17,184 nucleotides of DNA from CAZEIW01 sp964512305. GTDB taxonomy: Bacteria; Pseudomonadota; Gammaproteobacteria; Burkholderiales; Burkholderiaceae_F. The notes under the pieces were generated by a model. The model saw nothing but the letters and a program-made list of their open reading frames with translations. It was not told where the DNA came from and ran no database searches. Position 1 is the first letter of the stretch, and each line of letters starts with the position of its first letter. Below, piece after piece: positions 7,581-14,252 of the stretch. The DNA is taken from assembly GCA_964512305.1 (NCBI GenBank), contig CAZEIW010000178.1, positions 1-17,184 on the forward strand. Direction: 5' to 3'. Made by a program: the position numbers and the translations under genes.

Positions 7581-8143
7581 CGCGGCCTCCGGTTCGGGTC
7601 AGTCGCCTGGCAACCCGCCAGCGCCAGCGCGGCGATCGCCATCGCGTTGTCGATCTCGCCGGCCGCGATGCGCGCCGGCACTTCTTCCCACGCGAGCAGC
7701 ACCACTTCGATGTCCTCTGCGGCGTCGGGCTGCGGCCGCGTGTTCGCCCGCACGCCGAGCGCGAGATAGACCCACAGCCGGTTCGACAGCAGCGCCGGCT
7801 GAGGACGAAGCTCGCCGAGGAACACGAGCTCGCCGCCGCCGTAGCCGGTCTCCTCCGCGAGCTCGCGCGCGGCGCCGGCTTCCGGACGCTCGCCGCCGTG
7901 ATCGTGCAACCCTCCGGGCAGCTCGAGGCTGACGGCGCGCGAGCCGTGGCGGTACTGCCTGACCAGCACCAGCCTGCCGTCGGCGGTCAGCGGGACGACC
8001 ATCAGCCAGTCGGCCATGTGCACGACATGGAAGTCGTGCTCGCCCCCGGTGCGCGGCGAGCGCGCGCGGTCGCGGCTCACCGAGAACAGGCCGGCATCGA
8101 AGACCGGCTGCGACTGGAGCAAAGGCCAGGGCGCGGTCGTCAC
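7577..8143 (-). CDS. Nudix hydrolase, ADP-ribose pyrophosphatase-like
   Basis: A 188-residue Nudix-fold protein that by family hydrolyses a nucleoside diphosphate linked to another group, for example ADP-ribose. The box runs from LPGG to ELAEETGY (residues 75-101), with the catalytic REx2EE core at 93-98. The loop between Gly78 and Glu85 holds six residues instead of the consensus five. An ADP-ribose-type N-terminus (beta strands around VVPLTADGRLVLVRQYR) precedes it. The start is a GTG at 8143 whose last bases form the TGA stop of the preceding gene (GTGA), and its own stop overlaps the next ATG (ATGA). It is thus locked into the operon on both sides. The substrate is unknown. Guesses would be a nucleotide by-product of ATP-dependent phenol phosphorylation or a flavin/nucleotide step. 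Confidence 0.87.
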   Translation of the reverse strand: MTTAPWPLLQSQPVFDAGLFSVSRDRARSPRTGGEHDFHVVHMADWLMVVPLTADGRLVLVRQYRHGSRAVSLELPGGLHDHGGERPEAGAARELAEETGYGGGELVFLGELRPQPALLSNRLWVYLALGVRANTRPQPDAAEDIEVVLLAWEEVPARIAAGEIDNAMAIAALALAGCQATDPNRRPR

Positions 8144-9393
8144 GCGGCCGCTCTCTCGCCCACACGCGCGTACAGGCGGACGAACTCGTCGACCGCGACA
8201 CGCGCGAATTCCGGCGTGTACAGGTGCAGCTCGACCTCGCGGACGCGGCCCGGCTCGGCCAGCTTCTCCTTGAGCCGGGCGACGAACGCGGCGTCGGCGG
8301 CCGGGTCGTAAATCGGCCGCCCGGCCTTGTCGAGCGACGACCACCCCAGCGTCGGGACCAGGAAGGTCCAGGGTCCGACCGCCCGGTTGAGGCGTTCGGC
8401 GATGACGTCGGCGGCCTGGCGCAACTCGTCCGCGCTCGTGCGCACCTGGACCCGCAGCGCGTCCTGCACGTACTGCACCCGGTCCTTTGTCCGCTCGAGC
8501 ATGTCGGCACGGCCGCCGTACGACAGGATGTCGAGTCCGCAGGGCGCCAGCACCATCGGGATGCCGGTCTCCACCGCCGCCAGCAGCCGGTCCGGGCCCG
8601 GGTCGCGGTTGCCCTTGAACAGGTGCTCGATCACGCCGCCGATGCAGATGTCGAGCACGCCGCGGAAGGCGCCGTCGCGGATCATCTCCTCCATCGCCCG
8701 GTCGCCCTTGCCCTGCGCATGGCAGACGATGGGCGTGAAGCCCGCATCCTCGAGCATGCCGAGGGCGCTCTGCACCGCCATCTCGCCGAAACCGAACGAG
8801 GAGACGGCGATGCAGGGCTTCTCGAAGCGGATGTCCGTGCCCTGGGTCATCTCGACCATGCCGCAGATCGCGCCGACCGCGTTGATGATCTGCGCCTTCA
8901 GCAGCGGGTTCATCTTCACGATGTCGAGCACCGTATGGTGCATCGTGATGTCGCGCGTGCCGACGTACTTGTCGATGTACGCCGGGTGCGCCGCCATCGG
9001 GGACGCCATCAGCTTGGGCACGCCGAACGGCAGACGCTTCATGATCGAGGTCGCGACCAGGGTCGCGGTGCCGCCCCCGATGCCGATGATGCCGTGCACG
9101 CGGCCGCGCCGGACCAGGTCGTCGACAATCGCGGCCGCGCCGCGGATCTGGTTGTTGGTCGCGGCGTCGCGGTCCGAGCGGTATTTCTCGCGCACCGTCT
9201 CGATCGGCAGGCCTCCGCGCGCGGCGACCTCCTCGGTGCGGATGTCGCCGGGGAACGGCGGCGGCTCCTCCATGCTGAAGTCGAGCAGGATGGCTTCGTG
9301 CCCGCGGTCGGCGATCAGCTGCTTGACGAAGACGATGTCCTCGCCCCGCGTGTCCAGGTTGCAGACGATGACGATGCCTTTCCGCTCTCCCAT
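8140..9393 (-). CDS. Tm-1-like ATP-binding domain protein, UPF0261 family
   Basis: A 417-residue protein with the hallmarks of UPF0261, related to the N-terminal ATP-binding domain of the tomato virus-resistance protein Tm-1. Residues 1-40 (GIVIVCNLDTRGEDIVFVKQ) match the family start. GIGGGTATL is at 104-112, PKLM at 126-129 and YVGTRDITM at 143-151. The second half (VSSFGFGEMA, then CIGGVIEH and LAPCGLDILSYGG) completes the two-lobed fold. The length is normal. The ATG at 9393 follows the UbiD stop by 12 bases, and the stop overlaps the Nudix start. No biochemical role in phenol metabolism is established to my knowledge. Its tight position between the carboxylase and accessory genes suggests an ATP-dependent assembly, activation or missing-subunit role, which is inference. 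Confidence 0.87.
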   Translation of the reverse strand: MGERKGIVIVCNLDTRGEDIVFVKQLIADRGHEAILLDFSMEEPPPFPGDIRTEEVAARGGLPIETVREKYRSDRDAATNNQIRGAAAIVDDLVRRGRVHGIIGIGGGTATLVATSIMKRLPFGVPKLMASPMAAHPAYIDKYVGTRDITMHHTVLDIVKMNPLLKAQIINAVGAICGMVEMTQGTDIRFEKPCIAVSSFGFGEMAVQSALGMLEDAGFTPIVCHAQGKGDRAMEEMIRDGAFRGVLDICIGGVIEHLFKGNRDPGPDRLLAAVETGIPMVLAPCGLDILSYGGRADMLERTKDRVQYVQDALRVQVRTSADELRQAADVIAERLNRAVGPWTFLVPTLGWSSLDKAGRPIYDPAADAAFVARLKEKLAEPGRVREVELHLYTPEFARVAVDEFVRLYARVGERAAA

Positions 9394-9405
9394 TTTGATC
9401 CCCGC

Positions 9406-10914
9406 TCAGCGCTTGGCCGCCTTCGCCTCGGGACGCGTGAGGCGCCCGATCATGCCCGCGACCGGGCTGGCGCCGGAGAAGCCGTACTCGTTCCAGCGAT
9501 CGGAGACCCGCTGCAGCACCGCGCGATCCATGAAGATCTCGTTCGGCTTGTTCTTCCATTCGAACGGCGTGCAGGCGTCGAGCAGGATGCGGCTGGTGAT
9601 GTCGCGCGCCTCGATCGGCAGCCCCGGGTCGAGCGGGGTCGAGCGGCCGCGGTCGATGATCTGCGCCGAGCGTTTCGGGTCGAAGCGCGTCGCCAGCGCC
9701 CACCAGATCCGGTCCCAGTCGTCGGCCTCGATGTCGTGATCGACCACGATCACGCCCTTGACGCCATAATGCCCGGTCGTGCTGGCGATCACGGCGTTGG
9801 CGACGTGGTTCGAGTGGCCCGGGTACATCTGCTTGACCGAAACCACCGCCCAGAACCGGCCGCAGGCCTCCGGCGGGATGTAGACGCTCTGGATGCCCGG
9901 CACCTTCATCGTCTCTAGGTCGTACCACAGGGTCGCGGTCCGGTTCAGCGACTGGATCATGTGGATGTCGTTGATCGGCTTGCCGACAGTGGTCGACCAC
10001 ATCACCGGCTTGTTGCGGTGGAGGATCCGCTTGACGCGCAGCACCGGCTTCGGGTAGTCCTTGAGCTTGTTGCCGGAGTAGTAGCCGGTGTACTCGCCGA
10101 AGGGGCCTTCTTCCATCAGCTCGTTCGGATCGATGAAGCCCTCGGCGATGATCTCGGCATTGGCCGGCAGCGTGAGCCCGGTCAGGTCGGACTTGAACAC
10201 CGGCACCGGGCGGCCGCGCAACGCGCCGGCGACGTCGTACTCGTCGACCTGCGCGCTGACCAGCGTGGAGGCGGCGAGGAAGAGCACCGGATCGCAGCCG
10301 ACGACGGCCGCAGCGGGCATCAACTCGCCCCGCTCCTGGTACTTCTTCATGTGCATGTCGCCGTGCTTGCCCTTGATGATCTGCGAGCCGAGGATGTTCT
10401 TGCCGAGCACCTGCGAGCGGTAGGTCCCGAGATTGGTCCAGCCCGTGTCCGGGTCCTGCGTGACCAGATAGCCCGACGTGACGAAGAAACGCCCCCCATC
10501 GTCGGGGTAGAACCACGGCACCGGGAACTTCTCGATGTCGACCGCGTCGCCCTCGATGACGTTCTCCATCACCGGCGGCCGGTCGACGAAGGCCGGCTTG
10601 ATCATCCCCTTGGTCGTCAGCTCCATCCACTTCTTCGACAGCTGGCTCATCGACAGCGACGGGTCCTGCTCGAGCGCGATCGCCAGCCGGCGCGAGGTCG
10701 AGAACGCGCTGGTGAACACGGGGATGTCGTACCCCTTGACGTTCTGGTAGAGCAGCGCCGGACCCTTCTGCTCCTCGTTGACCTTGGAGACGTGGCACAG
10801 CTCGAACTTCCAGTCGACCTCGGCCTTGACGCGGTGCAGCTCGCCGTTGGCCTCGAGGGCCGAGATGTAGCTGCGCAGATCTTCGATCGGTCTGACTTCC
10901 GTACGTACGTTCAT
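9406..10914 (-). CDS. UbiD-family (de)carboxylase, probable phenylphosphate carboxylase subunit
   Basis: A 502-residue UbiD-fold protein. By family it uses prenylated FMN; in Thauera, UbiD-like alpha and beta subunits carboxylate phenylphosphate to 4-hydroxybenzoate. The prFMN-site motif NLGTYRSQV is at 161-169 with Arg166. EEGPFGEYTGYYSG (268-281) supplies Glu269 and Glu274. This Arg/Glu/Glu set has the spacing of the catalytic triad known in Fdc1 (Arg173, Glu277, Glu282). An N-terminal RSYISALEANGEL start and a GHYGVKGVIVVDHDI-type segment are typical. The ATG at 10914 follows GGAG by six bases and lies 44 bases after the ATP-grasp gene. Only one such gene is in the window, whereas Thauera has two. 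Substrate assignment rests on the neighbouring synthase genes; another hydroxyarene or arylphosphate is possible. Confidence 0.88.
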   Translation of the reverse strand: MNVRTEVRPIEDLRSYISALEANGELHRVKAEVDWKFELCHVSKVNEEQKGPALLYQNVKGYDIPVFTSAFSTSRRLAIALEQDPSLSMSQLSKKWMELTTKGMIKPAFVDRPPVMENVIEGDAVDIEKFPVPWFYPDDGGRFFVTSGYLVTQDPDTGWTNLGTYRSQVLGKNILGSQIIKGKHGDMHMKKYQERGELMPAAAVVGCDPVLFLAASTLVSAQVDEYDVAGALRGRPVPVFKSDLTGLTLPANAEIIAEGFIDPNELMEEGPFGEYTGYYSGNKLKDYPKPVLRVKRILHRNKPVMWSTTVGKPINDIHMIQSLNRTATLWYDLETMKVPGIQSVYIPPEACGRFWAVVSVKQMYPGHSNHVANAVIASTTGHYGVKGVIVVDHDIEADDWDRIWWALATRFDPKRSAQIIDRGRSTPLDPGLPIEARDITSRILLDACTPFEWKNKPNEIFMDRAVLQRVSDRWNEYGFSGASPVAGMIGRLTRPEAKAAKR

Positions 10915-10958
10915 TGGGGCTCCTACCCGCTACAGGTGAAGTGACTGGTTCTCGCGTG

Positions 10959-12086
10959 CTACGAAACCTTCTTGCCGCTCAGCATCCCGGCCAGGATGTA
11001 GTCCATCGCCGACGCGCCCGGACTGGCGACCGCCGGCTTGGCCTTTTCGCTCCATACGGTCTCCGGCCGCGCCTGGAGGATGAAGATGTTTCCCCCCGCC
11101 GGCAGGTCCTTGTCGACCGCCCATTCGATGTCCATCGGGCGGCCATAGTGCTTTTCGATCTGCTTGCCCATCCAGGCCAGCTCGGTGACCTCGTCGTCGA
11201 TCAGCGACTGCACCTTCTGCCGCTCGAACGGGACTTCCATCGCCTGCGACCGCTGCGTCTTCGGATCGACCGTGTAGCAGACCTGCTTCTGCGAGATCGT
11301 GCGGTCGATGATGTCGAGCGTCACCTTGTTCACGACGAAATGGTCCGGCGTGACCTCGCCCGACACCACGGACTCGCCGAAGCCGAAGTTCGAGTCGATC
11401 ACGATCACCGAGCGGTCGCCGTTTCCCGGATGGACCGTGAACATCACCCCGGCGGTGAACGAGTTGGCCATCTTCTGCACGCCGACGCTGATCGCCACCG
11501 CGTCGTCGGCGAAGCCGCGGTTGGCGCGGTAGGCGATCGCGCGGCCGGTGTACAGGCTCGAGATGCAGCGCCGCACGTGGTGCAGCACCTCGTCGATGCC
11601 GCGGATCCACAGGTAGGTGTCCTGCTGGCCGGCGAAGCTCGCCCCGGGCAGGTCCTCGGCGGTCGCGCTCGAGCGCACCGCCACGGGCACCGCCGGCATG
11701 CAGCACCGCACCCCCAGCCGGCGGTAGCACTCGGCGATCGAGTCCTCGAGCTCGAACGAGAAGGGCTGTTCCTCGATCGCGGCCCGGATCTCGTCGCTCG
11801 CGCGCTGCAGCGCGTCCAGGTCCTGCGCGTCGACGCCGGCAAGGAGCGACCCGACGCGCCGGTCGATCCGGGCCTCGGCCATGAAGCGCCGGTAGCCCTC
11901 GGTCGTCAGCGCGAAGCCGGGCGGCACGCGTACGCCGGCGTTGATCAGCTCGCCGAGCGATGCGCACTTGCCGCCGACCAGCGGCACCGAGTCCTTGCGG
12001 CAGGACTCGAACCAGCACACCAGCGGCATGCCGGTCCGGCCGGCCGCCGGTGGCGCCGCCGCGAACGCGCCCGTCGCGCTGACCAT
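10959..12086 (-). CDS. ppsB: Phenylphosphate synthase protein 2 (PEP synthase N-terminal, ATP-grasp domain)
   Basis: A 375-residue (about 40 kDa) protein matching only the N-terminal ATP-binding part of phosphoenolpyruvate synthase. In Thauera the equivalent 40-kDa protein 2 uses MgATP to phosphorylate the histidine of protein 1, releasing AMP and phosphate, with the beta-phosphate ending on phenol. Seen here are VPLVGGKCASLGELINAG (34-51), AVRSSATAEDLPGASFAGQQ (136-155), GVMFTVHP (213-220), GFGESVVSG (235-243) and a terminal DIEWAVD with FILQARPET. The catalytic-histidine and PEP-binding domains are absent, so this is a natural split of the enzyme rather than a truncation. The ATG at 12086 has GAGGA upstream and lies 10 bases after the protein 1 stop. 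The first 19 residues are Ala-rich, and Met20 is a weaker alternative start. Confidence 0.88.
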   Translation of the reverse strand: MVSATGAFAAAPPAAGRTGMPLVCWFESCRKDSVPLVGGKCASLGELINAGVRVPPGFALTTEGYRRFMAEARIDRRVGSLLAGVDAQDLDALQRASDEIRAAIEEQPFSFELEDSIAECYRRLGVRCCMPAVPVAVRSSATAEDLPGASFAGQQDTYLWIRGIDEVLHHVRRCISSLYTGRAIAYRANRGFADDAVAISVGVQKMANSFTAGVMFTVHPGNGDRSVIVIDSNFGFGESVVSGEVTPDHFVVNKVTLDIIDRTISQKQVCYTVDPKTQRSQAMEVPFERQKVQSLIDDEVTELAWMGKQIEKHYGRPMDIEWAVDKDLPAGGNIFILQARPETVWSEKAKPAVASPGASAMDYILAGMLSGKKVS

Positions 12087-12096
12087 CGCGGCGTCC

Positions 12097-13932
12097 TCAG
12101 CGGGCGATCGTGATCGCGCCGGTGGAGCCGTCGACGCGGACCTTCATGCCGGTCTTGATCACCTTGGTCGCGTGCCCGGTGCCGACCACCGCCGGCATCC
12201 CGTACTCGCGGCAGACGATCGCGGCGTGGCTCATCACCCCGCCGACGTCGGTGATGCACGCGCCGATCTTGGCGAATGCCGGTGCCCACGATGGCGAAGT
12301 CGTCGGCGCCACCAGGATCTCGCCCTCGAGCAGCTGGCCGACCTCGCTCACCGTCCGGCACACGCGCGCCCGACCTTCGACGATGCCCGGGCTGCCGGCG
12401 AAACCCTTCAGCAGCGTGATGGTGTCGGGGTCCGCGATCTCCTGCACCGCTGCCCAGTCGGCAAGCGACTTGTTGGTGACGCCCCACAGGACGATCGTGA
12501 AGGGCTCCTGGATGACTTCGGGCGCGGTTCCGATCGCCGGCGGAGGGCTCCATTCGGCGAACTTCTTCATGACGCCCTTGCGCCAGACGATCTCCTGCGG
12601 CCAGGTCTTGGCGCCGCGCGGCTTGACCCCGGTTGCCCAGGCGGTGACGACGTCCCACAACGCCGACTTGATCTCGTCGCGGCGCAGCAGCCAGACGTCC
12701 TCGACGTCCGCGATCACGCCGTGCTCCTGCAGGATCGCGGCGACCTCGCGCATCTTGTTCCAGAACACCGAGTGGAACCAGTGCTCGACATAGAACAGGT
12801 GGTTCTCGACGTAGGGGAACACGGTCCTCGCGCAGCCCAGCAACTCGTCGAACTGCTTGCGGTCCTCGTCCTTCTCGATCAGGGCGCGATACTCGGCCGT
12901 GATGCGGTCGCGTTCGGCGCGCACCTTCGCGGTCGGGCGCTCGATGCTGATGCCCTGCCTGACCTTCCCGATGTAGGTGGCGATGCCCGAAAGCGGCACG
13001 TTCATCTGGTCGTTCCACGAGCGGTCGTGGTGGAACCAGCCGGTGCCGGTCGAGACGTTGAACCACGGCTCGCGCGCCTTGTCGAGCGCGGCCAGCCACT
13101 CGCCGCCCTTCGGGTGCCGCGCCAGCGCGGTCTGGACTTCCGGCCAGTTCGCGCTCGAGGTGACGATGCCGTCGACGCCGAGCCGGACCGCGACCTTCGC
13201 CAGCTTCTTCAGCTCCTCGTCGGGCTGGTACATGATCACGTCGATGCCCGAGATCATCTGCGTCACGCGCTGCGACGGGACGCTCGGGAACAGCTTCTGC
13301 ATGAAGTCGAGGAAGAAGACGTAGGCCGCGTAGCCGAGATTGAGGAATTCGAAGTGGTACTGCCAGCACTTGATGCCGAGGTTGATGAGATCGTCGTAGT
13401 TCTTCAGCAGCTGGTAGCCCCTGGACTCGCCAATGGCGTCGGTCACGACCGACATGTCCTCCATCTCCTGCAGCTTCGGGATCTTCAGCGCCTCGAGCTC
13501 GCGGATCGTCCCCTCCATTTTGGTCTTCCACTTGGCTTCGAGGGCGTCCCAGTTCTTGTAGTAGTGGCCGGCGCGCGCCATGAAGTTCGGCACGCGGCGC
13601 CCGATCTCCTCGGGATCCTTGACCGGCACCGGTGAGATGTAGACGAAGCCGTTGATGATCCGGTGGTCGACGCCGCGCACCGGCGGGACCATGAAGATGC
13701 GGTTGTTGTACTGCGACAGCGCCAGGTACCAGGCCTCGTCCCAGATCGTGTCGAACGGATACAGCGGCTCCGGATAGTGCAGCCCGTCGTAGAACCAGAA
13801 GGTTTCCTTCTCGTACCCGGAACGCTCGGGGTCGTCGGTGACGAACTGGTACTGGTACGGATACATCCGTTCCCAGCCTTCGGTGCCCGGAATGGTCTTG
13901 GCCTTGACGTCGTGCGGAACCGGGAACTTCAT
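12097..13932 (-). CDS. ppsA: Phenylphosphate synthase protein 1 (phosphohistidine-carrying subunit)
   Basis: A 611-residue (about 70 kDa) protein. It ends in the swivelling phosphohistidine domain of PEP synthases (KGFAGSPGIVEGRARV, then TDVGGVMSHAAIVCREYG and GMPAVVGTG). The catalytic histidine in GGVMSHAA is residue 569, the number reported for the phosphorylated histidine of Thauera aromatica protein 1 as I recall it. The large N-terminal region, rich in Trp, Tyr and Phe, would hold the phenol site; no PEP-binding barrel follows. By homology it exchanges phenol with phenylphosphate and takes its phosphoryl group from protein 2. The ATG at 13932 follows GGAGG by four bases; longer readings would run through the promoter. 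It is the first gene of the operon, about 70 bases after the predicted sigma-54 start point. Confidence 0.9.
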   Translation of the reverse strand: MKFPVPHDVKAKTIPGTEGWERMYPYQYQFVTDDPERSGYEKETFWFYDGLHYPEPLYPFDTIWDEAWYLALSQYNNRIFMVPPVRGVDHRIINGFVYISPVPVKDPEEIGRRVPNFMARAGHYYKNWDALEAKWKTKMEGTIRELEALKIPKLQEMEDMSVVTDAIGESRGYQLLKNYDDLINLGIKCWQYHFEFLNLGYAAYVFFLDFMQKLFPSVPSQRVTQMISGIDVIMYQPDEELKKLAKVAVRLGVDGIVTSSANWPEVQTALARHPKGGEWLAALDKAREPWFNVSTGTGWFHHDRSWNDQMNVPLSGIATYIGKVRQGISIERPTAKVRAERDRITAEYRALIEKDEDRKQFDELLGCARTVFPYVENHLFYVEHWFHSVFWNKMREVAAILQEHGVIADVEDVWLLRRDEIKSALWDVVTAWATGVKPRGAKTWPQEIVWRKGVMKKFAEWSPPPAIGTAPEVIQEPFTIVLWGVTNKSLADWAAVQEIADPDTITLLKGFAGSPGIVEGRARVCRTVSEVGQLLEGEILVAPTTSPSWAPAFAKIGACITDVGGVMSHAAIVCREYGMPAVVGTGHATKVIKTGMKVRVDGSTGAITIAR

Positions 13933-14013
13933 CGTGCCTCCTCCGGAGTCGTTGATGCCGTCGAGTGATGCCCGGAGCGGTCGACCCGGGGCTGCGGCAG
14001 TAGGCAAGTAAGC

Positions 14014-14028
14014 GCAAGCGTTGTGCCA
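14014..14028 (-). promoter_or_regulatory. Sigma-54 (-24/-12) promoter of the phenol operon
   Basis: Read on the minus strand, the sequence is TGGCAC-N5-TTGC, a complete match to the RpoN consensus, with the invariant GG and GC ten bases apart. The predicted start point is about 14002, giving a 70-base leader before protein 1. The divergently encoded sigma-54 activator is the obvious driver. Confidence 0.87.
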
Positions 14029-14166
14029 GCGCGTCTGCTGCACTGCTCGATAACGGAACCCATGCGGCGCGGCAGCCCGCGCCACCAGCGGGTCTTGGCG
14101 ATGCTGCGAGCGCACAACGCGCGTGGGCGAATGCCCCTGCGCGGGCTGGTTGCTTACCGTCGACGC

Positions 14167-14180
14167 TTGATCATTAGCAA
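14167..14180. promoter_or_regulatory. Candidate activator (UAS) or FNR-family binding palindrome
   Basis: TTGATCATTAGCAA is an imperfect palindrome. On the minus strand its TGATCAA end matches a half-site of the XylR/DmpR upstream activating sequence (TTGATCAATTGATCAA). Its centre is about 172 bases upstream of the predicted operon start point, in the usual enhancer range. It also matches the FNR consensus TTGAT-N4-ATCAA with one mismatch, about 80 bases before the regulator ATG. The two readings cannot be separated by eye. Confidence 0.4.
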
Positions 14181-14204
14181 ACAATCGGCGGCTCCTGCGT
14201 GGGA

Positions 14205-14226
14205 CATTTCATGCTTTGATGAAGTG
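14205..14226. repeat. Inverted repeat just upstream of the regulator gene
   Basis: CATTTCAT (14205-14212) and ATGAAGTG (14219-14226) form 8-base arms with one mismatch around a 6-base centre. The repeat ends 26 bases before the regulator ATG, where it could act as an operator or second activator site. It overlaps the sigma-54-like motif TGGGAC-N5-ATGC at 14200-14214. Confidence 0.4.
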
Positions 14227-14252
14227 CCGTTTCGAGGCGGCGGACCGCGCAA

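Larger units (their letters stand above)
13933..14252. promoter_or_regulatory. Divergent control region between the phenol operon and its regulator
   Basis: This 320-base spacer contains no gene. It holds a sigma-54 promoter facing the operon (14014-14028), a perfect hairpin GGCGCGG-CAGC-CCGCGCC (14066-14083), an FNR/UAS-like palindrome (14167-14180), a weaker sigma-54-like motif facing the regulator (14200-14214) and an inverted repeat 27 bases before the regulator (14205-14226). The AT content rises locally around 14160-14225. Confidence 0.7.

Noticed and set aside
8224..9918. A 564-codon plus-strand open reading frame across the UPF0261 and UbiD genes
   Set aside because: Asp/Arg/His/Val-rich repetitive translation without any recognisable motif, antisense to two well-supported genes.
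7577..10798. A 1073-codon open reading frame on the minus strand
   Set aside because: Only its last 188 codons (the Nudix protein) look like protein. The rest is an Arg/Gly/Ala-rich out-of-frame reading of the UbiD and UPF0261 genes, caused by high GC.
12097..13932. PEP synthase split by a frameshift between 12086 and 12097
   Set aside because: The two genes have separate ribosome binding sites. They come in the reverse of PEP-synthase domain order (histidine subunit first, ATP-grasp subunit second). They match the known two-protein phenylphosphate synthase, so this is a natural split.
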